Positions 53,002-60,598 of a stretch of 64,000 bases of DNA are shown piece after piece. Numbering within the stretch: the first letter of the stretch is position 1; each line of letters opens with the position of its first letter. The translations under genes were made by a program, and so were the position numbers. The notes beneath the pieces were generated by a model. It saw only the letters and a list, made by a program, of their open reading frames with translations, searched no databases and was not told the DNA's origin. The stretch is from Oscillospiraceae bacterium (lineage in GTDB: Bacteria > Bacillota > Clostridia > Oscillospirales > Oscillospiraceae): the NCBI GenBank assembly GCA_910575695.1, contig CAJTGJ010000019.1, positions 1-64,000 of the forward strand. The letters run 5' to 3'.

Positions 53002-55845
53002 CTATTGGGTCTGCCCCTTCTTGCGGGCGCGGAGGAACAGGAACGCGGCGATTCCGATTACAGCTGCGCCGACACCCACGTCAATACCGATAAACATAGC
53101 GGTCATGCGGTCCGGCCCGAAGGAATCCCGTTCCACCGTGTAGTTCCCGCTGCGCACGATGGTAAACATGATGTTCTTGGACGCCTGGCGCAGAGCCTTG
53201 ACCATGGTGGGGGAATCCAGATTTTCTACCTCGGTACGGACATTGGAGCCGAAGCCCAGCATCATATCGTTGCCGTTGAGCACGCTGTCCATGGTTACCT
53301 GGTAGCCGTAGGAGCCAAACCAATCGGTAAGCACCATGCCCTGGAAGCCCCACTCGCCCCGGAGCACACCGTTGAGCAGCTCGCTGTTGGCGCCCGTCCA
53401 CTTGGGACCGATGAGTGTGAAGGAGGACATGACAGCCAGGGGATTGTTGTCATAGTCGTAGTTCTTCACGCAGATTTCAAAAGGCTTCATGTAGATTTCC
53501 CGCAGGGTCTGCTCCGTCAGATGAATCTGCTGGGCGGTGCAGCGGTTGATCTCCTGGTCGTTGACCACGAAATGCTTGATATAGGCGTATACGCCCTTCT
53601 CCCCGGCGGCGTTGATTTCGGCGGAGGCGATGTAACCGGCCAGTACGCCATCCTCGGAATAATACTCGAAGTTGCGGCCATTGAAGGCGGTGCGGTGGGT
53701 GTTCATGGCCGGACCGTACCAGCCGTAGATGTGGCAGTCGGCGTATTCCTGGCCGATGGCCCCGCCCACCTCATAGGCCAGATCCTTGTTCCATGTCTGG
53801 GCGATGAGTACCTCCGTGGGATATGGAGTACCATACACGCCCGCATACCAATCATTCAGTCCGCCGGTGCCGTCGGAATCCATGGTGGCTTTTTTGCCCA
53901 CGCTGTCCAGGGCCACGGTGGAGAAGCCTCCGATCTGCACCAGCTGGGACATCTCCTCCGGGGTGAGCTGATCCAGCAGCCTTTCCCAGTCAGGGTCGTC
54001 ATAGGGCTTGCCCATCATATCGGCCAATTTCAGGCCGTTTTTGGCCCCGGTGGCGGGCATCACATCCCCGGCCACGTTGTGGTCGGCGGGGTTGTAGTGG
54101 GCGGTGGAGTGGGCGTCCAGATAGGCCCGGACATCATCGGGCATGGCGAAATCGGTGGGGGCGGTGGTGGCCTCATCGTAGTTGGCGAAGCCATTTGCCC
54201 GGGACAGGTAGGTCACACCGCCGTTGGCGTAGTCCTCAAAGCGGTTGACCGCCGTGTCGTTGTCGCTCTCCCGGCCATTGACGCTGTAGTCGATGTCGGA
54301 GGAGACCGTGAAGGTCTCGGCGTCCAGCTCAGTGTGGGCATCCGCCCGGAGGGAGACGGCGTACTCGCCCGCCTCTAAAATGTAGCCGCCGTTGGCGTTC
54401 TTGATGGCAGAGGAATCATAGGAAGCCATATCTTCCTTGGGGATGGTGAAGGGGATGGTCTGAGCGGCCCCCGCCTCCAGCAAATCGGTCTTGGCGAAGT
54501 TCACCAGATTCACCGCAGCCTTTTCAATGCCGCCGCTGCTGTAGGGCGGGGTAAAGCAGACCTCAACGACCTCCTTGCCCGCAACACTGCCGGTGTTGGT
54601 GACCACCACGTCAAAGGTGATGCTGTCGCCGTTGTCGGTGAAGTTTCGGATTTCCTGGGTGAAAGTGGTATAGCTCAGGCCGTGGCCGAAGGGGTACTGC
54701 ACCACGCTGTCATAGTCAAAGGCCATATTGCCCGCCTGGGCCTCGGCGCAGGCCGTCTCATAGAAGCGGTAGCCCACATAGATGCCCTCCACATAGTTGA
54801 GGAAGGACAGCGCCCCCTGGAAGCCGGGGTCATAGGCGGTATACTGCTCCAGCAGGTCATCCACGTTGTCATAGGTAAAGTTGCCGTAGTTGTTGTAGGC
54901 GGGGGTGGCCTTCTGGTCATAAACATAGGTCTCCACCGTGCGGCCCGAGGGGTTCACCGTGCCCTTGAGGATTTTGCCCAGGGCGTTCATGGCGGCGCGC
55001 CCGGTGCCGGGGGCCAGCAGGACGGCCCCAATGGAGTCATAGTCGTTGACGAAGCCCAGCTCCATGGCGTTGTTGGCGTTGACCACCACGACCACGTTAT
55101 CAAAATTGGCGGCCACCAGATCGATCATGTCCCGCTCAGTCCGGGACAGCTGGATGTAACTCTCGTCAGGGGCAAAGTCGTCATATTCCTGACTGTTGTT
55201 TGTGTAGGAGGCGGTATAGTAGTTATAACCCGCATTGTTGTCCGCCACAGTCTGGCGCATATCGTCAATGGTGCCGTCAATGACCTTGCTCATGTCGGTG
55301 GGCAGATCCTGACCTTCGCCGCCGGACCGGGCCAACACAATGACAGCGGTGTCAGAGAACGCCTTGGCGTTGTTCATCAGCTCATCGGTGTAATGCTCCG
55401 CCGGGGGTTCGGGCAGGGACCAGTCGGTGAAGCCCACCCCTACACCGGGCAGGGTACGGCTGGGGCTGTACTCGGTGTACAGATCAATGATCTCCTGGTT
55501 TACCTCAAAGCCGGCGTTTTTCAGAGAGGTGAGCACGTCGATGTTGCCCTCGTTGCTGGAGGCGCCGGAGCCGGTGCCGCCGTAGATGGGGTTGGTAGCG
55601 GCCCAGCCGAACACGTTGATTTTGCCGGTGCCGGACAAGGGAAGCACGCCGTTGTTCTCGGCCAGCACAATGCCCTCGTCGCCCACCTTTTCAATGACCG
55701 CCTCGGAGGCGGCGGCGGATTCGGCGGAAACGGCCCCGTCATAGTTCAGGATGGGGGCCAGATTGTTGTACATGGGGCCGAAGCAGATCACGTTGGCCAG
55801 GATGGTGACAATGAGCACCCAGGCCAGCCCCGCGCCCCAGCGCAC
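53002..55845 (-). CDS. Circularly permuted GH3 beta-glucosidase-like enzyme (947 aa, N-terminus disrupted)
   Basis: Domains run in the order membrane helix (about 8-27, LAWVLIVTILANVICFG), GH3 C-terminal domain (GDEGIVLAENNGVLPL; FGWAATNPIYGGTGSGASS), fibronectin-III-like domain (YPFGHGLSYTTF; TNTGSVAGKEVVEV), then the GH3 N-terminal barrel (about 600-900) with the catalytic Asp in MVLTDWFGSYG, and a final membrane helix with basic tail (FLFLRARKKGQTQ). This is the reverse of normal GH3 order, as in some gut Clostridia. The listed start is GTG at 55845 with no SD; the real start signals lie at 55958 in another frame, so the gene appears frameshifted (see the next entry). It is transcribed from the LysR-linked operator at 56040-56095. 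Confidence 0.85.
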   Translation of the reverse strand: MRWGAGLAWVLIVTILANVICFGPMYNNLAPILNYDGAVSAESAAASEAVIEKVGDEGIVLAENNGVLPLSGTGKINVFGWAATNPIYGGTGSGASSNEGNIDVLTSLKNAGFEVNQEIIDLYTEYSPSRTLPGVGVGFTDWSLPEPPAEHYTDELMNNAKAFSDTAVIVLARSGGEGQDLPTDMSKVIDGTIDDMRQTVADNNAGYNYYTASYTNNSQEYDDFAPDESYIQLSRTERDMIDLVAANFDNVVVVVNANNAMELGFVNDYDSIGAVLLAPGTGRAAMNALGKILKGTVNPSGRTVETYVYDQKATPAYNNYGNFTYDNVDDLLEQYTAYDPGFQGALSFLNYVEGIYVGYRFYETACAEAQAGNMAFDYDSVVQYPFGHGLSYTTFTQEIRNFTDNGDSITFDVVVTNTGSVAGKEVVEVCFTPPYSSGGIEKAAVNLVNFAKTDLLEAGAAQTIPFTIPKEDMASYDSSAIKNANGGYILEAGEYAVSLRADAHTELDAETFTVSSDIDYSVNGRESDNDTAVNRFEDYANGGVTYLSRANGFANYDEATTAPTDFAMPDDVRAYLDAHSTAHYNPADHNVAGDVMPATGAKNGLKLADMMGKPYDDPDWERLLDQLTPEEMSQLVQIGGFSTVALDSVGKKATMDSDGTGGLNDWYAGVYGTPYPTEVLIAQTWNKDLAYEVGGAIGQEYADCHIYGWYGPAMNTHRTAFNGRNFEYYSEDGVLAGYIASAEINAAGEKGVYAYIKHFVVNDQEINRCTAQQIHLTEQTLREIYMKPFEICVKNYDYDNNPLAVMSSFTLIGPKWTGANSELLNGVLRGEWGFQGMVLTDWFGSYGYQVTMDSVLNGNDMMLGFGSNVRTEVENLDSPTMVKALRQASKNIMFTIVRSGNYTVERDSFGPDRMTAMFIGIDVGVGAAVIGIAAFLFLRARKKGQTQ

Positions 55846-55958
55846 CAGATGGCGTAGATATAACCGCTGAGATTATTGACATACGTGGCTACATCGGTGG
55901 GGCTGACGCCCATCCCCTCAAAAATGGGGGTCAGGAGATTGATCAGAAATTGCAGCAT
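55788..55958 (-). pseudogene. Displaced N-terminus of the GH3 gene (frameshift/deletion)
   Basis: ATG at 55958 has a strong GAGGAGG SD and begins MLQFLINLLTPIFEGMGVSP, then a NNLSGYIYAI segment typical of the start of permuted GH3 proteins. After that the frame breaks into unrelated residues and stops at 55788. In the GH3 frame the same bases just before 55845 read RHLVRWGAGLAW, the usual second part. The first membrane helix and linker, roughly 25 residues, appear deleted with a frame change. Confidence 0.65.
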
Positions 55959-56039
55959 CTTTGTTCCTCCTCGATTCCTTTCCGGTTGTTTTCCTTCTGG
56001 TTCACGCTTCGGAGGTCTGCAGCCCTTCCTCATGGGGCG

Positions 56040-56068
56040 AGTATATATCAGGCTGTGAGAAAATGCAA
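56040..56068 (-). promoter_or_regulatory. Promoter of the GH3 gene
   Basis: TTGCAT (56068-56063), 17 bp, then TATACT (56045-56040). The -35 overlaps the end of the 31-bp operator copy A. The leader to ATG 55958 is about 75 nt. Confidence 0.7.
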
Positions 56069-56095
56069 ATACTTGTTTTCTATATCATGTTATTC
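56065..56095 (-). promoter_or_regulatory. LysR-type operator, copy A (31 bp)
   Basis: On the minus strand this reads GAATAACATGATATAGAAA, then ACAAGTATTTGC. It is identical at 30 of 31 positions to copy B at 57100-57130, which lies on the opposite strand after the LysR gene. It fills the space between the divergent -35 boxes of the GH3 and LysR promoters. Confidence 0.75.
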
Positions 56096-56124
56096 TTGTA
56101 ATGAATATCATCTTTTGTTATACT
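56096..56124 (+). promoter_or_regulatory. Promoter of the LysR gene
   Basis: TTGTAA (56096-56101), 17 bp, then TATACT (56119-56124). The -35 directly abuts operator copy A, so autoregulation is likely. Confidence 0.65.
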
Positions 56125-56142
56125 GTTCGAGGAGGTGTCCTG

Positions 56143-57033
56143 ATGGAAATTCGGGTATTGCGTTATTTTCTGGAGGTCGCGCGGGAGGGCAGCGTTACCC
56201 GTGCGGCCCAGCGGCTGCACATCTCTCAGCCCACGCTGTCCAGGCAGCTCAAGGATCTGGAGGCTGAATTGGAAAAAAAGCTGTTCGTCCGCAGCAGCTT
56301 CAGCGTCCGGCTCACGGACGAAGGGATGCTGCTGCGCAAGCGGGCGGAGGATATCCTGGCAATGGTGGACAAGACGTCGGAGGAATTCAAGGCGCTGGGA
56401 CAGGTCGCCGGGGGAGATATCCACATCGGCTGCGCGGAGTCGGAGAACATCAAGCATCTGGCCCAGCGGATCAGGACGGTGCGGGAGCGGTGTCCCGGCA
56501 TCCGGTTCCATCTGTACAGCGGCGATACCGATGATCTGTCAGAGCGGCTGGATCGGGGGCTGCTGGACTTCGTGGTTATCGCGGAGGCAGTGGACCTGTC
56601 CAAGTACAACTATCTGGAGTTCCCCGGTGCGGATGTCTGGGGGGTGATCATGCGGAAGGACGCGCCGCTGGCCAAAAAGAAATCCATCCGTATCCACGAC
56701 CTGTTGGATCAGCCGCTAATCACATCCCGCCAGGGGTTACGGGAGGATATCCCAAAGCTGTTCGGGGAGGAGGCCGACCGGCTGAACGTGACGGCGACGA
56801 TCAATTTGGTTTATAACGGCAGCATACTGGTTCGAGAAGGGCTTGGCTATCTGCTTGCGTTCGACAAACTGGCCAACACCAGCCAGGAGAGCGAGCTGTG
56901 TTTTCGCCCACTGACGCCAAAGCTGGAGACAAAGCTGTACCTGATCTGGAAAAAATATCAGGTATTCACCCCGGCGGCGGGGCTGTTTCTGGAGGAATTA
57001 AAGGCCCACTATACGGCCGCTGAATCAGAATGA
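56143..57033 (+). CDS. LysR family transcriptional regulator
   Basis: The 296-residue protein has an N-terminal winged HTH (MEIRVLRYFLEVAREGSVTR; AAQRLHISQPTLSRQLKDLE) and a C-terminal periplasmic-binding-like effector domain (about 90-290). ATG at 56143 follows GAGGAGGT; the frame's earlier start lacks an SD. It is divergent from the GH3 gene and precedes the redox operon. Both targets and its own promoter carry or abut the same 31-bp element, so it is the likely regulator of both. The inducer is unknown. Confidence 0.93.
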   Translation: MEIRVLRYFLEVAREGSVTRAAQRLHISQPTLSRQLKDLEAELEKKLFVRSSFSVRLTDEGMLLRKRAEDILAMVDKTSEEFKALGQVAGGDIHIGCAESENIKHLAQRIRTVRERCPGIRFHLYSGDTDDLSERLDRGLLDFVVIAEAVDLSKYNYLEFPGADVWGVIMRKDAPLAKKKSIRIHDLLDQPLITSRQGLREDIPKLFGEEADRLNVTATINLVYNGSILVREGLGYLLAFDKLANTSQESELCFRPLTPKLETKLYLIWKKYQVFTPAAGLFLEELKAHYTAAESE

Positions 57034-57035
57034 AC

Positions 57036-57075
57036 GAGCGCCCCCGGACGGCAAACTCCGGGGGCGCTCATTTGC
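57036..57075 (+). terminator. Terminator of the LysR gene
   Basis: GAGCGCCCCCGGA (57036-57048) pairs perfectly with TCCGGGGGCGCTC (57057-57069), followed by ATTTG. Confidence 0.75.
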
Positions 57076-57099
57076 GCATCACCGTGTTATTCCCAAAAT

Positions 57100-57130
57100 G
57101 AATAACATGATATAGAAATCAAGTATTTGC
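57100..57130 (+). promoter_or_regulatory. LysR-type operator, copy B (31 bp)
   Basis: GAATAACATGATATAGAAA, then TCAAGTATTTGC: one base differs from copy A. Its last four bases are the TTGC of the operon -35, exactly as copy A overlaps the GH3 -35. The two copies are in mirrored orientation around the LysR gene, 1.0 kb apart. Confidence 0.75.
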
Positions 57131-57155
57131 TATTTGCACTTCCGTGCCTTATGAT
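57127..57155 (+). promoter_or_regulatory. Promoter of the redox operon
   Basis: TTGCTA (57127-57132), 17 bp, then TATGAT (57150-57155). The first gene starts at 57178 with an AAGGAGGT SD, so the leader is very short. Confidence 0.7.
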
Positions 57156-57177
57156 GAACGTGCAAGGAGGTGGGGAT

Positions 57178-57417
57178 ATGCCGAATGGATCAGACGCCCA
57201 AGGCATCCTCCGTCAAAACCTGATTGACGCGGGGTGCGGCGCGGAGGCCGTTCAGACCTGTATGGCCCTGGCCCAGGAAAAGAAAACCGCGGATCTGATG
57301 CGTGTCCTTTCCCGGCACAGGCGGATGCTGCTGGACAGCCTGCACCAGAGCGAGCAGCGGATCGACTGCCTGGACTATCTTGTCCACAGGCTGGAAAAAC
57401 AAACCGAATCCAAATAA
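57178..57417 (+). CDS. Small helical protein of unknown function (79 aa)
   Basis: The protein MPNGSDAQGILRQNLIDAGC...CLDYLVHRLEKQTESK is all helix by inspection and ends in a short coiled-coil-like stretch. Proteins of this kind occur as first genes or beside regulators in gut Clostridia; I do not know a function. I take ATG at 57178 with the AAGGAGGT SD, not the in-frame ATG at 57127, which lies within the promoter. 19 bp separate it from the next gene. Confidence 0.75.
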   Translation: MPNGSDAQGILRQNLIDAGCGAEAVQTCMALAQEKKTADLMRVLSRHRRMLLDSLHQSEQRIDCLDYLVHRLEKQTESK

Positions 57418-57436
57418 CATTCAGGAGGAATTTAAC

Positions 57437-58414
57437 ATGGAACAGCTGACTTTGACCCAGGAATGGGATAAGACCTTCCCCAAAAGCGAGAACGTGAACC
57501 ACAGCAAGGCAACGTTCCGCAACCGCTACGGCATCACCCTGGCCGCTGATCTGTACGTTCCCAGGGGCGCGTCCGGCAAGCTGCCTGCCATCGCCGTCTG
57601 CGGCCCCTTCGGCGCGGTGAAGGAACAGTCCTCCGGCCTGTACGCCCAGGCCATGGCGGAGCGGGGCTTCCTCACCATGGCCTTTGACCCGTCTTTTACC
57701 GGCGAGAGCGGCGGCGCGCCGCGGTATATGGCCTCCCCGGACATCAACACCGAGGACTTTCAGGCGGCGGTGGACTGTCTCTCCCTGCGGGACGATGTGG
57801 ACCCGGACAAAATCGGTATCATCGGCATCTGCGGTTGGGGCGGTCTGGCGCTGAACGCGGCGGCCATCGACACCCGCATCAAGGCCACGGTGGCCTCCAC
57901 GATGTACGACATGGCCCGGGTGAACGCCAACGGCTACTTCGACGCCGAAAACAGCGAGGAGGCCCGCTATGCCAAGCGCAGGGCCCTGAACACCCAGCGG
58001 CTGGCGGATTACAAGAGCGGCGAGTACGCCCTGGGCGGCGGCGTGGTGGACCCGCTCCCCGAGGACGCCCCCTTCTTCGTCAAGGACTACTACGACTACT
58101 ACAAGACCCCGCGCGGCTACCACCCCCGCTCCCTCAACTCCAACGGCGGCTGGAATGTCATCGGCTGTATGTCCTTCCTCAACCAGCCCATCCTGGCCTA
58201 TGCGGGGGAAATCCGCAGCGCCGTCATGGTCATGCACGGCGAGAAAGCCCACTCCTGCTACTTCGGCAAGGATGCCTTTGCCAGGCTGACCGGGGAGAAC
58301 AAGGAGCTGCTTCTCATCCCCGGCGCTGTCCACACCGACCTCTATGACCGGATGGATGTAATCCCCTTTGACAAGCTGGAACACTTTTTCAGGAGCAATC
58401 TGTCATCAGAATAA
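57437..58414 (+). CDS. Alpha/beta hydrolase, dienelactone-hydrolase-like with Cys nucleophile
   Basis: The 325-residue hydrolase has an N-terminal beta-sheet core (ITLAADLYVPRGASGKLPAI). The nucleophile elbow reads GICGWGG, that is Gly-x-Cys-x-Trp-Gly with cysteine in place of serine, as in dienelactone hydrolases. Asp/His of the triad probably come from DPSFTGE-type and PGAVHTDLYD segments. Cytosolic, substrate unknown, probably an ester or lactone. It is the second gene of the LysR-linked operon, with the SD GGAGGAA. Confidence 0.85.
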   Translation: MEQLTLTQEWDKTFPKSENVNHSKATFRNRYGITLAADLYVPRGASGKLPAIAVCGPFGAVKEQSSGLYAQAMAERGFLTMAFDPSFTGESGGAPRYMASPDINTEDFQAAVDCLSLRDDVDPDKIGIIGICGWGGLALNAAAIDTRIKATVASTMYDMARVNANGYFDAENSEEARYAKRRALNTQRLADYKSGEYALGGGVVDPLPEDAPFFVKDYYDYYKTPRGYHPRSLNSNGGWNVIGCMSFLNQPILAYAGEIRSAVMVMHGEKAHSCYFGKDAFARLTGENKELLLIPGAVHTDLYDRMDVIPFDKLEHFFRSNLSSE

Positions 58415-58434
58415 GGCGGCAGGAGGAATTCGTT

Positions 58435-59376
58435 ATGAATACAATGCCTAAAATCGCGCTGGGCGCGTGGTCCTGGGGGGCCGGAGCCGCTGGCGGCGAC
58501 CAGGTGTTTGGAAGCCATCTCTTTGAGGACGATCTGCGTCCTGTGTTTGATAAGGCGCTGGCGTGCGGCCTGACCCTGTGGGACACCGCCGCCGTCTACG
58601 GCGAGGGGACCTCTGAGCGCATCCTGGGCAATTTCGTCAAGGACGTGTCCCGTGAGCAGGTGATCCTCTCCACCAAGTTCACCCCGCAGATTGCCGGCGA
58701 TTCCCCGGAGGCCATGCAGGAGATGCTGGACGGCAGCAAAGCCCGCCTCCATGCGGATGTGATGGACATTTATTGGATTCACAACCCCATGGACGTGGAG
58801 AAGTGGACCCCCAAGCTGATCCCTCTGGCCCAGAGCGGACAGATCAAGGCCATCGGCGTATCCAACCACAATCTGGCGGAGATCAGGCGGGCCAATGAGA
58901 TTCTGGGCGCCGCCGGTCTGAACGTCTCCGCCGTTCAGAACCACTTCTCCCTGCTGCACCGTTCCTCGGAGCGGGCCGGGATTCTGGACTACTGCAAGGA
59001 AAATGGAATCACCTTCTACGCCTACATGGTGCTGGAGCAGGGGGCGCTGTCCGGCAGGTACGACACCGCCCACCCCTTCCCGGAGGCCAGCGACCGGGCC
59101 AGATGCTACGGCCCCGTTCTCCCGCAGCTGGAACAGCTGATGGAAAAAATGCGGCAGATCGGCGGCAAATATGCTGTTTCTCCCGCGCAGATCGCTGCCG
59201 CCTGGGCGATTGCCAAAGGAACCCTGCCCATTATCGGCGTGACGAAGGTAGAGCAGGTGGAAGCCGCCGCGAAGGCTGCGGAAATCGTTTTGACAGCGGA
59301 GGAAGTCTCCGAGCTGGAAGCCCTTGGCGATGCCGCCAACATCAATACGCTTCGCGAATGGGAGAAGGAGATGTGA
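58435..59376 (+). CDS. Aldo/keto reductase
   Basis: The 313-residue NAD(P)H-dependent (beta/alpha)8 reductase has the catalytic tetrad visible as Asp and Tyr in WDTAAVYGEG, Lys in LSTKF and His in YWIHNPMD. The cofactor loop is near IPIIGVTKVEQVE-like TLPIIGVTK. It reduces aldehydes or ketones. SD AGGAGG. It is followed within two bases by the FMN reductase gene. Confidence 0.93.
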   Translation: MNTMPKIALGAWSWGAGAAGGDQVFGSHLFEDDLRPVFDKALACGLTLWDTAAVYGEGTSERILGNFVKDVSREQVILSTKFTPQIAGDSPEAMQEMLDGSKARLHADVMDIYWIHNPMDVEKWTPKLIPLAQSGQIKAIGVSNHNLAEIRRANEILGAAGLNVSAVQNHFSLLHRSSERAGILDYCKENGITFYAYMVLEQGALSGRYDTAHPFPEASDRARCYGPVLPQLEQLMEKMRQIGGKYAVSPAQIAAAWAIAKGTLPIIGVTKVEQVEAAAKAAEIVLTAEEVSELEALGDAANINTLREWEKEM

Positions 59377-59378
59377 GC

Positions 59379-60002
59379 ATGAAGGTTTTACTGTTAAACG
59401 GAAGCACCCGCAAAAACGGCTGCACCTGTCTCGCCCTCTCGGAGATCGCAAAGGTATTGAACGCCGAGGGTGTGGAAACGGAGATCATCCAGATGGGCGC
59501 AGGCCCCGTGCGGGACTGCGCCGGCTGCAACGGCTGTGCCAGGAAGGGCCAGTGCGTCTTTGGCGACGGCATGGTGAATGAGGTTATCATCAAAGCGAAA
59601 GAAGCGGACGGCTTCGTGTTTGGCTCTCCGGTCTACTACGCCCACCCCAGCGGACAGATTCTGTCCCTGCTGGACCGGGCCTTTTACGCCGGGGCGGAGG
59701 CATTCCTCCACAAGCCTGCCGCCGTTGTGGCGACGGCCCGCCGGGCCGGGACCACGGCCTCTCTGGATGTGCTGAACAAGTATCTGCTGAACGCGGAAAT
59801 GCCCATTGTGTCCTCCACCTACTGGAATATGGTGTTCGGCCCCGCGCCGGAGCTGGTGGAGCGGGACGCCGAGAGCCTCCAGACCATGCGGAACCTGGGC
59901 CGGAACATGGCGTGGCTGCTTGGGTGCATCGAGGCGGGCCGTCAGCAGGGCCGCACGCCGCCCCAGGCGGAGCGGGCGCACTGGACCAACTTTAACCGGT
60001 AG
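59379..60002 (+). CDS. NAD(P)H-dependent FMN reductase / flavodoxin-fold protein
   Basis: The 207-residue flavodoxin-like protein MKVLLLNGSTRKNGCTCLAL binds FMN via GSTRKNG and the GSPVYYAHPSGQ loop. It has the cysteine motif DCAGCNGCARKGQC found in many clostridial members, possibly for a redox or metal site. It could supply reduced flavin or a quinone/iron reductase activity. It overlaps functionally with the flavodoxin domain of the gene at 60595. The start at 59379 has AGAAGGAG. Confidence 0.9.
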   Translation: MKVLLLNGSTRKNGCTCLALSEIAKVLNAEGVETEIIQMGAGPVRDCAGCNGCARKGQCVFGDGMVNEVIIKAKEADGFVFGSPVYYAHPSGQILSLLDRAFYAGAEAFLHKPAAVVATARRAGTTASLDVLNKYLLNAEMPIVSSTYWNMVFGPAPELVERDAESLQTMRNLGRNMAWLLGCIEAGRQQGRTPPQAERAHWTNFNR

Positions 60003-60013
60003 GAGGCAAAAAC

Positions 60014-60598
60014 ATGACGGCAGAGGATGTTATCAAGGGGTTTCGGGAGGACGCGCCCGAGGACGCGGAGCGGGCGGCTTATGCCAACGAGCTGTTCCAG
60101 GAGGCCATCCGGCTGGGGATGGAGCTGAACAATCAATACCATACCCCGGAGGAAATCCGGGAGATTATGGGGCGGCTGACCGGGAAGGAGATTGCCCCCG
60201 ATTTCCGGCTGTTCCCCCCGTTCTATACGGACTTTGGGAAAAATATCACCATTGGGCGAGATGTGTTCATCAACTCCGGCTGTCACTTCCAGGACCAGGG
60301 CGGGATTGAGATTGGAGATGGCGCGCTGATTGGACACAACGTAGTCCTGGCCACCATTGACCATGACCTGGACCCGGCCATGAACAGGAAAAACCACTAC
60401 GCGCCCATCAAGATCGGCGCTCATGTGTGGATCGGCTCCAACGCCACGATCTTATCCGGCGTTTCTGTCGGAGCGTGGTCCGTGGTTGCCGCTGGAGCGG
60501 TAGTGACAAAAGATGTTCCCCCTATGACGGTAGTGGGCGGTGTTCCCGCTAAAGTTATTAAAAAAGTGAAAGGACAGGAAGTGAGGACATCCGCATGA
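60014..60598 (+). CDS. Sugar O-acetyltransferase, left-handed beta-helix (maltose/galactoside type)
   Basis: The 194-residue acetyl-CoA-dependent acyltransferase has hexapeptide repeats (about 75-180: IGDGALIGHNVVLATIDHDL; IGAHVWIGSNATILSGVSVG) and an N-terminal helical mac domain (ELNNQYHTPEEIREIMGRLT). The catalytic His is in TIDHD. The stop overlaps the start of the next gene (ATGA). Confidence 0.92.
   Translation: MTAEDVIKGFREDAPEDAERAAYANELFQEAIRLGMELNNQYHTPEEIREIMGRLTGKEIAPDFRLFPPFYTDFGKNITIGRDVFINSGCHFQDQGGIEIGDGALIGHNVVLATIDHDLDPAMNRKNHYAPIKIGAHVWIGSNATILSGVSVGAWSVVAAGAVVTKDVPPMTVVGGVPAKVIKKVKGQEVRTSA

Noticed and set aside
56065-57130. LysR gene as a transposon bounded by the 31-bp inverted repeats
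   Set aside because: The repeats coincide precisely with promoter elements, there is no transposase or target duplication, and both outward promoters use them. Regulatory operators explain them better.
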